From NCBI GenBank assembly GCA_023411035.1, contig JAEYPE010000244.1, positions 1 to 41,616 on the forward strand: a stretch of 41,616 bases of DNA, given 5' to 3'. The notes under the pieces were generated by a model that did not search any database, was not told the origin of the DNA, and was given only the letters and a program-made list of their open reading frames with translations. The position numbers were made by a program, and so were the translations under genes. Numbering within the stretch: the first letter of the stretch is position 1; each line of letters begins with the position of its first letter. The DNA is from Pseudomonadota bacterium. GTDB lineage: Bacteria > Pseudomonadota > Alphaproteobacteria > Azospirillales > Azospirillaceae. Positions 16,481 to 24,422 of this stretch are shown here, in pieces.

Positions 16481-17557
16481 TTACCCCCGCGCATAGGCGC
16501 GGTGGCGCAGCAGATGGTCGGCCAGCACGCAGGCCATCATGGCCTCGCCCACCGGCACGGCGCGGATGCCGACGCAGGGGTCGTGACGGCCCTTGGTCAG
16601 GATGTCCGTGTCCTTGCCCTCCAGGTCCACCGTCTGGCGCGGGGTCAGGATGGAGCTGGTCGGCTTCACGGCGAAGCGCACCACGATGTCCTGGCCGGTG
16701 GAGATGCCGCCGAGGATACCGCCGGCCTGGTTGGACAGGAATTCCGGTTCACCGTTCGGGCCGGCGCGCATCTCGTCGGCGTTCTCCTCGCCGGTCAGGG
16801 TGGCGGCTTCGAATCCGTTGCCGATCTCCACGCCCTTCACCGCGTTGATGGTCATCATGGCGCGGGCGAGGTCGCCGTCCAGCTTGTCGTAGAGCGGATC
16901 GCCCAGCCCGGCGGGCAGGCCGGAGGCCACCACCTCCACCACCGCGCCGATGGACGAGCCGCTCTTGCGGATGCCGTCCAGATAGCCGGCCCATTCGGCG
17001 GCGGCCTGCGGGTCGGGGCAGAAGAAGGGGTTGTTGTCCACCTCCGCCCAATCCCAGCGGCTGCGGTCCACCTTGTGCGGGCCGATCTGCACCAGCGCGC
17101 CGCGGACGGTCACGCCGTCGCCCAGCACCTTGCGCGCCACGCCGCCCGCCGCCACGCGGCAGGCCGTCTCGCGCGCCGAGGAGCGCCCGCCGCCGCGGTA
17201 ATCGCGGATGCCGTACTTTTTCCAATAGGTGTAGTCGGCGTGGCCGGGCCGGAACTTGGCGGCGATCTCGCTGTAGTCCTTGGACCGCTGGTCGGTGTTC
17301 TCGATCATCAGCGAAATGGGCGTGCCGGTGGTCTTTCCTTCGAACACGCCGGACAGGATCTTGACCTGATCCGGCTCCTGCCGCTGGGTGGTGTAGCGCG
17401 ACTGGCCGGGGCGGCGCTTGTCCAGCCAGGGCTGGATGTCGGCCTCCGTCAGGGAGAGCAGCGACGGGCAGCCGTCCACCACCACGCCGATCGCCGGCCC
17501 ATGGCTTTCGCCCCAGGTGGTGAAGCGGAAAAGCGTTCCGAAGCTGTTGCCGGCCAT
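16481..17557 (-). CDS. aroC: Chorismate synthase
   Basis: This 358-aa enzyme makes chorismate from EPSP, the last step of the shikimate pathway, using reduced FMN. Signatures are GNSFGTLFRFTTWGESHGPA at the N-terminus, RRPGQSRYTTQR, YRGGGRSSARET and the C-terminal GRHDPCVGIRAVPVGEAM. Length and motifs are standard. ATG 17557 is chosen because MAGNSFG is the canonical start and GGGAG lies 8 bases upstream; the longer frame upstream is Arg-rich and non-homologous. Other aro genes are not adjacent. The IalB-like gene follows within 25 bases. Confidence 0.97.
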   Translation of the reverse strand: MAGNSFGTLFRFTTWGESHGPAIGVVVDGCPSLLSLTEADIQPWLDKRRPGQSRYTTQRQEPDQVKILSGVFEGKTTGTPISLMIENTDQRSKDYSEIAAKFRPGHADYTYWKKYGIRDYRGGGRSSARETACRVAAGGVARKVLGDGVTVRGALVQIGPHKVDRSRWDWAEVDNNPFFCPDPQAAAEWAGYLDGIRKSGSSIGAVVEVVASGLPAGLGDPLYDKLDGDLARAMMTINAVKGVEIGNGFEAATLTGEENADEMRAGPNGEPEFLSNQAGGILGGISTGQDIVVRFAVKPTSSILTPRQTVDLEGKDTDILTKGRHDPCVGIRAVPVGEAMMACVLADHLLRHRAYARG

Positions 17558-17657
17558 GGCGAGGACTCCCGATGCGACGCGATGTTGCCGTACATCGTAC
17601 GGCGGAGCGCGTTTCTTGCGGCGTTTCGGCCAGCGCGTCAAGCGCAAGGGGCGGAAA

Positions 17658-18821
17658 TCAGAAGGCGCCCTTCTGCTCGCGCCGGCGGTCGAGCGCGATT
17701 TCGAACTGGCGCAGCAGTTTGTGCATGGTTTCGAAGTAGAGCTTGCGCTGCGGGTTGTTCTTCATGCAGCGGGCATCCAGATGGGCGACGCTGGTCAGCG
17801 CCGAGACGCAATAGCCCAGCAGCCAGTAATGGGAGCGGATCTTGCGCAGATAATCGCGGAAGGGTTCCGGCTGTCCGGCCATGAAGGCGGAAAAGCTGGA
17901 CTCGTAATCCGCCAGGATCTGCCGGATGTCCAACAAGGTGCCTTCCAGCAGCTTGCCCACCTTTTCGATGTGCATCAGAAGCTGGGTCTCATAGGGCTTG
18001 TGCATGCGGATATCGACCGGAATGCAGTCCCGCGACTTCAGCCAAGTCAGGATGGTGCGCGCCCGCGGGGCGATGCGGCGGAGCTGGTATTCGTAGAAGG
18101 TCGTGCCTTTCCAGGCACTGAAGATCGAGTCCGCTTCGCTGCGGTCGATGCCGAAGGCCGAGACGAACAGGCTGGACTCCTCAAGCTCGGGGTTCCAGAT
18201 GGCTTCCAGGAAGCGCTCGACGCTCTTGCCGCCGGTGCTGCTGCCGTCGATGGCCTTCCGCACGATGGGCTCGATGCGCGCCCGGATCAAGCGGCGGAGC
18301 TGCTGGTCCTCGGCATCGCCGATGGTCCAATGGCGCTTGTCCACCGAGACCTTTTCCGCTTCGAAACAGGCTTTCAGCAGAAAGGCGTCCAGGGATGGAA
18401 CACCGTCGATCAGCGCGAGCGTGCGCAGGTCCGCCGCCGCAGCCTCGTTCGTCGCTTCGCTCAGGCCGAATTGCTCACCCAGAAGAATGCTGCTGTTGCG
18501 GGCGCGCAGATAGATGGCGACGCCGCCGCCTTCGGTGTGATCGACGCTGTGCGGGATGTAGATGCCGGTTTCCACGGGCCGCGACGCGATTTCGTCATCC
18601 TCCTCCCCCTCGACGATCGGGTTGGCGTAGTCGTCGACCCCCTCATCGAAATTCGGATATTTGAACAGGATGGCCTTGTTCAGTCCCCGGGCGCGGAACA
18701 GGCGGTCTTCTTCGGGGATGTCGCGGGTGATGGCGATCAGATTCATCGACACGCTGGAGCCGCCGTAGAGAATCTGCTCCAGGATCGGGGATACCGAATC
18801 CGATTGCCGCCGCGCACGCAT
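17658..18821 (-). CDS. Unrecognised 387-aa cytoplasmic protein
   Basis: This is a well-supported gene by codon bias and a ribosome binding site (AAGGTGAG about 6 bases before ATG 18821). The N-terminus is MRARRQSDSVSPILEQILYG, followed by an alpha/beta-looking part (NLIAITRDIPEEDRLFRARG), an acidic stretch VEGEEDDEIASR, and a long mostly helical C-terminal half with many aromatic residues. No transmembrane segment, signal peptide or known catalytic motif was found. It lies between aroC and fabI on the same strand, with about 100 bases to aroC. I cannot name a family; it may be a lineage-specific housekeeping protein. Confidence 0.8.
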   Translation of the reverse strand: MRARRQSDSVSPILEQILYGGSSVSMNLIAITRDIPEEDRLFRARGLNKAILFKYPNFDEGVDDYANPIVEGEEDDEIASRPVETGIYIPHSVDHTEGGGVAIYLRARNSSILLGEQFGLSEATNEAAAADLRTLALIDGVPSLDAFLLKACFEAEKVSVDKRHWTIGDAEDQQLRRLIRARIEPIVRKAIDGSSTGGKSVERFLEAIWNPELEESSLFVSAFGIDRSEADSIFSAWKGTTFYEYQLRRIAPRARTILTWLKSRDCIPVDIRMHKPYETQLLMHIEKVGKLLEGTLLDIRQILADYESSFSAFMAGQPEPFRDYLRKIRSHYWLLGYCVSALTSVAHLDARCMKNNPQRKLYFETMHKLLRQFEIALDRRREQKGAF

Positions 18822-18925
18822 CAACTCTCACCTTCCGAAACCTTACCGTGGGCGCGGAGAATAGCGGTGCGCTGCGGCGCGCAAAAGTAGGTAATACGAT
18901 GATTGGAGAAAAATGTCGGGAAATG

Positions 18926-18973
18926 GGCAACGGAGTTGCCGGCGGGCGCCCCGAACAAATCCGGGGCGCCCGC
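18926..18973 (-). terminator. Double hairpin downstream of fabI
   Basis: Two stems lie just after the fabI stop on the minus strand. One is a perfect 12-bp stem (18942-18953 with 18962-18973, GCGGGCGCCCCG arm, 8-base loop). The second is a 6-bp stem GGCAAC-GTTGCC (18926-18940). A T-rich run (ATTTTT) follows only further left. They probably end the fabI transcript. Confidence 0.55.
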
Positions 18974-18981
18974 TGCCGGAC

Positions 18982-19830
18982 TTATTCAGACTTGCCCGCG
19001 CCGCCCAGGGAACCCAGAAGCTGGGACACTTCCGCCGCCGCGTCCACCGCCACCATGCCGACGGTGTGATAGCCGGAATCGACGTGCATCACCTCGCCGG
19101 TCACGCCGGTGCCGAGGTCGCTCAGCAGGAACAGGCCGGCGCCGCCGACCTCGCCGATGGTGACGTTGCGCTTCAGCGGGGCGTTCAGCTCGTTCCACTT
19201 CAGGATGTAGCGGAAGTCACCGATGCCGCTGGCGGCCAGCGTCTTGATCGGGCCGGCGGAAATGGCATTGACGCGGATGTTCCGCCCACCCAGATCGACG
19301 GCCAGATAGCGCACGCTCGCCTCCAGCGCGGCCTTGGCGACGCCCATCACATTGTAATGGGGCATCACGCGCTCGGCGCCGTAGTAGGAGAGGGTGAGCA
19401 GGCTGCCGCCATCCTTCATCAGCGGAACGGCGCGCTGCGCCACCGCGGTGAAGGAATAGCAGGAGATGTCCATCGTGCGCAGGAAGTTGGCCCGCGTCGT
19501 GTCGAGGTAGAGGCCGTCCAGCTCGCTCTTGTCGGAAAAGGCGATCGCATGAACCAGGAAGTCCAGCTTGCCCCATTCCTTTTCGATGGCGGCGAAGGTC
19601 GCGTCGACGCTGGCCTCGTCCGTGACGTCGCAGGGCAGCAGCAGCGGCGCCTTCACCTGCTCGGCCAGCGGCTTCACGCGCTTCAGCAGCGCGTCGCCCT
19701 GGTAGGTGAAGGCCAGCTCGGCGCCGTGCTGCGCCAGCGTGGAAGCAATTCCCCAGGCGATCGAACGATCGTTCGCCACGCCCATGATCAGGCCGCGCTT
19801 GCCGTCCATGAGCGGCTTCGGGTTGGACAT
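18982..19830 (-). CDS. fabI: Enoyl-[acyl-carrier-protein] reductase FabI
   Basis: This 282-aa NADH-dependent short-chain dehydrogenase performs the last reduction in each fatty-acid elongation cycle and is the triclosan target. It shows the FabI-type nucleotide site GVANDRSIAWGIA, the catalytic Tyr-x6-Lys in HYNVMGVAKAALE, and the substrate-loop region ISAGPIKTLAASGI. ATG 19830 (MSNPKPLMDGKRG) is preceded by GAGGT; an ATG five codons earlier (19845) is possible. The C-terminal tail AEVSQLLGSLGGAGKSE is somewhat longer than in E. coli (262 aa). The gene diverges from the YihY-like gene over about 90 bases. Confidence 0.96.
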   Translation of the reverse strand: MSNPKPLMDGKRGLIMGVANDRSIAWGIASTLAQHGAELAFTYQGDALLKRVKPLAEQVKAPLLLPCDVTDEASVDATFAAIEKEWGKLDFLVHAIAFSDKSELDGLYLDTTRANFLRTMDISCYSFTAVAQRAVPLMKDGGSLLTLSYYGAERVMPHYNVMGVAKAALEASVRYLAVDLGGRNIRVNAISAGPIKTLAASGIGDFRYILKWNELNAPLKRNVTIGEVGGAGLFLLSDLGTGVTGEVMHVDSGYHTVGMVAVDAAAEVSQLLGSLGGAGKSE

Positions 19831-19921
19831 CCGTACCTCGTGCATCCAGAGTATGCTTTGGAAAGTGGGCCGCATCCTACACGAAAGACCGGCCCGGTCA
19901 AACCAAGGCGGGAGGCATCCT

Positions 19922-21316
19922 GTGGCTGAAACCGACGGCACTTCCAAAGGAGCGTCGAGCCCGTTCTTGCGGATTCGGCCCCTGGTGCGGATTCGGGAGG
20001 CCGGCGGATTCATCGCCTATTCCGCCATGCGCTTCTACAACGACAACTGCTTCCAGACCGCGGCCTCGCTGACCTACACCTCGCTGCTGGCGCTGGTGCC
20101 GCTGATGACCATCGGCTTCGCCATCTTCTCCGCCTTTCCAGCCTTCAACGCGCTGCAATCGCGACTCCAGACGCTGCTGTTCAAGAACCTCGTGCCGGAG
20201 AACAGCGACGCCATCCTGCAGTATCTCGCCGCCTTCATGGCCAATGCCGGGCAGATGCCGGTGTTCGGGATCATCGGGCTGGCGATTTCCGCCGTGCTGC
20301 TGATCTGGACCATCGAAGGGTCCTTCGCCACCGTCTGGCGCGTGCGGGAGCCGCGGTCCTACGTCACCCGCATCCTGTCCTTCTGGGCGGTGGTGTCGCT
20401 CAGTCCCCTGTTCGCCGGCGCCAGCCTGTCGCTGTCCAGCACCCTGTGGGCGGTGCTTCAGTTCGTCCATCTGGAGGGGGTCGCGGACCCGCTGGTGGGA
20501 ATCGGGGCGATCCTGCCCTTCCTGCTGCAACTGGTCGGCTGCACGCTGCTCTACGTCATCATCCCGAACCGGGAGGTGGCGTGGATGGACGCCGCCTGCG
20601 GCGGGGCGGTCGCCTCTCTGATGCTGGAAACGTCCAAGGCGGGCTTCGCCTGGTATATGAGGGAGTTCCCCGCCTACCAGACCATCTACGGTGCGCTGGC
20701 GACCGTGCCGATCTTCCTGTTCTGGCTCTACATCGCCTGGTCCACGGTGCTGTTCGGCGCCGTCATCACCGCCTCTCTGCCGGAATGGCGCGCCGGCAAG
20801 ATCACCCGCGGCGGGCCGGAAGGGCTGCTCCCGGCCCAGCGGCTGGGGCTGGCGTTGGCCGTCCTGCACGAGCTTCTGGAGGGGACGCGGCTGGGCGTGG
20901 GGCTGCGGCGGCGGACGCTGGTGGGGCGCGTGCCGGTCGGGACGGTGCTGATCGACGGCATTCTGGAGCAGCTTCGCGACGCCCATTGGGTGGCCCACAC
21001 CACGCACAACGCCTGGGTCGTCACCCGCGACCTGGGGGAGGCCACGCTCTACGACCTGATGAAGGCGCTGGGCATCGGCCTGCGCGGCTCCGTCCGCGGG
21101 CTGGGCGGCCTGGAACTGCCCTGGCAGGACCGCACGGCCCAACTGCTGGAGCAGGCGGAACGGAACCAGGAGGACATCCTGGGCGTGCCGATCAAGGAGC
21201 TGCTGTCGGACCGGCCTCTCGAAGCGGGTCCTTCGGAACCGGAATCGCAGGACTCCGGGACGGCGGCGCGGGAGGGGGGCGGCGCCGTGCCCCTGCGGGC
21301 GAAGCGGCGCCCGTAA
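19922..21316 (+). CDS. YihY/BrkB family inner-membrane protein
   Basis: This 464-aa protein has about six transmembrane helices in the first 290 residues. Family marks are AMRFYNDNCFQTAASLTYTS and LVPLMTIGFAIF near the N-terminus, the TIEGSFATVWRVREPRS motif, and YQTIYGALATVPIFLFWLYI. Despite names such as ribonuclease BN or BrkB, the family function is not settled. A soluble C-terminal extension of about 170 residues follows, with helical segments, ending in a low-complexity Gly/Arg tail. GTG 19922 is chosen because GGGAGG lies a few bases upstream and no ATG in frame precedes the first helix at a suitable place. Confidence 0.88.
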   Translation: MAETDGTSKGASSPFLRIRPLVRIREAGGFIAYSAMRFYNDNCFQTAASLTYTSLLALVPLMTIGFAIFSAFPAFNALQSRLQTLLFKNLVPENSDAILQYLAAFMANAGQMPVFGIIGLAISAVLLIWTIEGSFATVWRVREPRSYVTRILSFWAVVSLSPLFAGASLSLSSTLWAVLQFVHLEGVADPLVGIGAILPFLLQLVGCTLLYVIIPNREVAWMDAACGGAVASLMLETSKAGFAWYMREFPAYQTIYGALATVPIFLFWLYIAWSTVLFGAVITASLPEWRAGKITRGGPEGLLPAQRLGLALAVLHELLEGTRLGVGLRRRTLVGRVPVGTVLIDGILEQLRDAHWVAHTTHNAWVVTRDLGEATLYDLMKALGIGLRGSVRGLGGLELPWQDRTAQLLEQAERNQEDILGVPIKELLSDRPLEAGPSEPESQDSGTAAREGGGAVPLRAKRRP

Positions 21317-21401
21317 AGGCTCGCGTAACGGGTAAAGGTGGGCCTCGCGGACTATCTGCGGCCATTCGCCTCACGGCGATGCCGGCGCATCCGTTGATGT
21401 T

Positions 21402-21415
21402 TGAACAGATGTTCA
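21402..21415. promoter_or_regulatory. Perfect palindrome upstream of mntP (candidate operator)
   Basis: TGAACA-GA-TGTTCA is a 6+6 bp inverted repeat with a 2-base centre, about 50 bases before the mntP start in a locally less GC-rich stretch. It has the size of a dimeric regulator site. It does not look like the known MntR or Mur boxes, and the conserved core of the yybP-ykoY manganese riboswitch was not recognised in this leader. Confidence 0.45.
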
Positions 21416-21465
21416 CAGTCTGGTAGCGGTCGCGGTGTCTTCCCCAGCCGCCACCACGCCGCGCC

Positions 21466-22041
21466 ATGACCCTCGCGACCGCCCTCATCCTCGCCTTCAG
21501 CCTGTCCATGGACAGCTTCGCCGCGGCGCTCGGCGCCGGTGCCTGCCTGCGCCGTCCCGGCCTGTGGGAGGCGGTGCGCGTCGGCGCCTGCTTCGGCGGC
21601 GTCCAGCTTGCCATGCCGCTGATCGGCTTCACGCTCGGCCTGACCTTCGCCACCGTCGTGCAGGAGGTCGATCACTGGATCGCCTTCCTGCTGCTGCTGG
21701 GCGTGGGCGGCAAGATGGTCTGGGAAAGCCTGTTCGGCGACGACGATGAGGATGCGGACGCCGGCTGCGGCGGTCGCACGGCGCTCGGTCCGCTGCTGCT
21801 CACCGCCGTCGCCACCAGCATCGACGCGGCGGCGGTCGGCGTCTCGCTGGCCGTGGTGGATGTGGACATCGTCGGCGTTTGCCTGCTGATCGGTGCCGTC
21901 ACCTTCGGCCTGTCGTCGAGCGGCGTCCTGATGGGCCGCGCCGCCGGCCCGCTGCTCGGCCGGCGCGCCGAGCTGATCGGCGGGCTCGGCCTGATCGCCA
22001 TCGGTGCGAAGATCCTGGCCGAGCACACGCTCTGGGTTTGA
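21466..22041 (+). CDS. mntP: Manganese efflux pump MntP
   Basis: This 191-aa protein with six hydrophobic helices belongs to the MntP (UPF0059) family and exports excess Mn2+ from the cytoplasm. The two duplicated halves each carry the metal-binding Asp: Asp16 in SMDSFAAALGAG and Asp120 in TSIDAAAVGVSL. An acidic loop GDDDEDAD (91-98) joins the halves. ATG 21466 is the only sensible start. It converges on the radical SAM gene with 10 bases between the stops. A perfect palindrome lies 50 bases upstream. Confidence 0.93.
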   Translation: MTLATALILAFSLSMDSFAAALGAGACLRRPGLWEAVRVGACFGGVQLAMPLIGFTLGLTFATVVQEVDHWIAFLLLLGVGGKMVWESLFGDDDEDADAGCGGRTALGPLLLTAVATSIDAAAVGVSLAVVDVDIVGVCLLIGAVTFGLSSSGVLMGRAAGPLLGRRAELIGGLGLIAIGAKILAEHTLWV

Positions 22042-22051
22042 GAAAGGCCGT

Positions 22052-23074
22052 TTAGGCCGGCGCCCGGTACTTCGCGATGAGATCGGCGGCGAAACCGTCC
22101 AGATTGTTGTCGGCGGGCAGGGTCTTCACATAGTCGCAGTCCCGGCAGGCTTCGATCTCCTCGCGGCGGCCTTCCAGATGCTTCAGGCGGAAATCGCGCA
22201 GCCGTTCGCCGTTCCAGATGTCGCGCAGCGGCTCCTCGGCCACGTTGCCGACGATGGTTCCCATGCGCCAATCGGCGCAGCAGACCGACACCTCGCCGTT
22301 GAAGTTGATGGCGAGCTTCAGGAAGGGTTCGGAGCAGACCTTCCGCGCCGTGTCCGGGGCGGCGGCAAAGGCGCTGTCCTCGGCCAGCGCCTCCCCATGC
22401 ACGGGATGGACGAACAGGCTGTCGCAGATCGGCGTGAAGCTGTCGATGAAGGTCTGCCGTTCCTCCTCCGTCAATTCCACGTTGATGATCTTGCAGTGCA
22501 GGTGGAAATTGCGGCCCAGCTCCGTCTTGCGGCGGTGGAGATAGGCCACATTGTCGACGATGGTCCGGAAGCGGTCGAAGCGGCGGGTGACGCGCCTGTA
22601 CATGGCGTCGCTGGCGCCGTAGACGGACACGCGCATGGCGTCCAGCCCGGCGGCCAGCAGCGCGTCCGCCCGTTCCGGCGTCAGCAGCGAACCGTTGCTG
22701 GTCATCTCCACATGGCGGGCGAGGCCGCGGGACTTCAGCAGATGGACCATATGCTCGATCCGCGTGTTCACCAGCGGCTCGCCGTCCTTGTAGAGATGGA
22801 CGGATTTGATCGGCGCGTCGAAGTCGGCGATGTCGTCGGCGATCTTGCGGAACAGGTCGAACTTCATGGCCCCGCGTGGACGCCCCACCTCCTTCAGCAG
22901 GTCCGGGTTCCCGGTGGCGCAGAAGACGCAGCGGAAATTGCAGCCGTTCGACGGGTCGATCAGCAGCGAGAAGGGCGTGGTCAGCGGCAGCACCTGCGAC
23001 AGGTCGTTGCGGTCGCGGTGGCGGCCATAGGGAATGTTCGCGGGGGCGGTCGCTTCGGTGGACGCTTCGGTCAT
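22052..23074 (-). CDS. Radical SAM/SPASM domain protein
   Basis: This 340-aa enzyme has the [4Fe-4S] motif CNFRCVFC (Cys45, Cys49, Cys52), which generates the 5'-deoxyadenosyl radical. A TIM-barrel core follows (HLYKDGEPL, MTSNGSLLTPE). The C-terminal SPASM region has CSEPFLKLAINFNGEVSVCC and ACRDCDY, providing cysteines for auxiliary clusters. SPASM enzymes modify peptides, sugars or other molecules. No precursor-peptide gene with a typical leader is adjacent. The divergent sialidase-like gene suggests a sugar or surface-polymer context, but this is inference. ATG 23074 has AAGG just upstream. Confidence 0.88.
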   Translation of the reverse strand: MTEASTEATAPANIPYGRHRDRNDLSQVLPLTTPFSLLIDPSNGCNFRCVFCATGNPDLLKEVGRPRGAMKFDLFRKIADDIADFDAPIKSVHLYKDGEPLVNTRIEHMVHLLKSRGLARHVEMTSNGSLLTPERADALLAAGLDAMRVSVYGASDAMYRRVTRRFDRFRTIVDNVAYLHRRKTELGRNFHLHCKIINVELTEEERQTFIDSFTPICDSLFVHPVHGEALAEDSAFAAAPDTARKVCSEPFLKLAINFNGEVSVCCADWRMGTIVGNVAEEPLRDIWNGERLRDFRLKHLEGRREEIEACRDCDYVKTLPADNNLDGFAADLIAKYRAPA

Positions 23075-23212
23075 GACCTTCGCCGGGCAGGGCTGCGGAA
23101 GACGGTGTGACTATCAGGGGAACACGCGCACCGTAAAGGAATCCTTCATTCCGGCAACCGGACAGTGAAGGGGCGTCCTCGATGTCGCGGGCGCAAGGCG
23201 GATTTCAGGGGC

Positions 23213-24349
23213 ATGCTCGATATTCTTTCCCATCGCGTCGTCTACAGCGACCGGCGCTTCTATGCGTCCTTTCCGTCGGCGGCGACGCTGGCCGACGGGC
23301 GTCTGCTGGTGGCCTTCCGGCGCGCCCGCGATCACCGCTGGCTGCATGGGGAGCCGGCCGGCGGCAACGGCGATTTCACCAGCGTGGACCATGTGGATTC
23401 GCGCTCCCACCTCGTGCTCCAGCGCTTCACTTCCGACTTCGAGCCGGAGGGCGCGCCGCAGCCTCTGCCCACCGACCCCGAGGCGGGCGACCAGGACCCC
23501 AGCCTGCTGGTTCTGCGCTCCGGACGGATTGTGATGGGCAGCTTCGGCTGGTACCCGATGTCGGCGCGCCACGGCCTGCGGCTGCGGGAGAGGGGTGTCC
23601 ATCTGCTGGGCAATCCGGCAACCTCGGGCACCTTCTTCCTGTTCTGGGGCGGCAGCACCCGCTTCAGCGACGACGATGGGCGGCACTGGTCGGCGCACCG
23701 CTATCTGCCGGAACTGCCGGACCAGGGGCCGATCCTGCCCGGTCTGCGCCCGATGCTGGGCGGTGCGGTGCGCGGGCGGGCGGTGGAGGCGCCGGACGGC
23801 ACGCTGCTGATGGCGACCTACACGGGCGGCCCCTACACCAGCTATCTGTTCGCCTCCCGCGACCAGGGGGAGAGCTGGACCCTGCGCAGCACCATCGCAC
23901 GGGACCCCGCGGGCCGGGCCGGCTTCTGCGAGACCGCGCTGCATCTGACCGCGGACGGGCAACTGGTCGCCTTCCACCGCACGACCGGGCTGGACGACCG
24001 TCTCGCCACCTCCGTTTCCCACGATCTGGGGGAAAGCTGGGCGCCTTGGATGGAGAACGCCGTCACCGGCCATCCCTACGACGCCTGCCCGCTGCCGGAC
24101 GGGCGTCTGTTGGTTGTCTACGGTTACCGCCACGAACCCTACGGCGTGCGCGCCCGCGTCTGGGACAGCCGGCGGGAGACGCTGGAGGACGCGCCGGAGA
24201 TCGTCATCCGCGACGACGCGCCGTCGCCCGACGTCGGCTATCCCTGGGCGACCGTGCTGGCGGACGGGCGGGTGGCGGTCTGCTACTACACCTGCGACGC
24301 GGCGGGCGTGCGGCACATTCAGGCGACGCTGCTGCGCGTGAGCGGCTGA
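23213..24349 (+). CDS. Sialidase-like beta-propeller protein with three Asp boxes
   Basis: This 378-aa protein carries three evenly spaced bacterial neuraminidase repeats (Asp boxes S-x-D-x-G-x-x-W): SDDDGRHW at 152-159, SRDQGESW at 215-222 and SHDLGESW at 269-276. Repeated blade strands such as LADGRLLVAFRRARD, APDGTLLMATY and LPDGRLLVVYGY fit a six-bladed sialidase fold. There is no signal peptide, so it would be cytoplasmic, unlike secreted sialidases. An Arg in FRRARD may correspond to part of the sialidase arginine triad. It may act on another glycan or be a non-catalytic propeller. ATG 23213 follows CAGGGGC. It diverges from the radical SAM gene. Confidence 0.82.
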   Translation: MLDILSHRVVYSDRRFYASFPSAATLADGRLLVAFRRARDHRWLHGEPAGGNGDFTSVDHVDSRSHLVLQRFTSDFEPEGAPQPLPTDPEAGDQDPSLLVLRSGRIVMGSFGWYPMSARHGLRLRERGVHLLGNPATSGTFFLFWGGSTRFSDDDGRHWSAHRYLPELPDQGPILPGLRPMLGGAVRGRAVEAPDGTLLMATYTGGPYTSYLFASRDQGESWTLRSTIARDPAGRAGFCETALHLTADGQLVAFHRTTGLDDRLATSVSHDLGESWAPWMENAVTGHPYDACPLPDGRLLVVYGYRHEPYGVRARVWDSRRETLEDAPEIVIRDDAPSPDVGYPWATVLADGRVAVCYYTCDAAGVRHIQATLLRVSG

Positions 24350-24422
24350 TTGACGGGTTCCCGCGCAAATTCTATCGTCCGCCCCCGTACCGCAATCCCA
24401 TATTTTGGGGAGTAGAGTGCCC

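Noticed and set aside
22052..23074. RiPP maturase role for the radical SAM/SPASM protein
   Set aside because: I looked for a small precursor gene with a repetitive or Cys/Gly-rich core in the flanking gaps and saw none.
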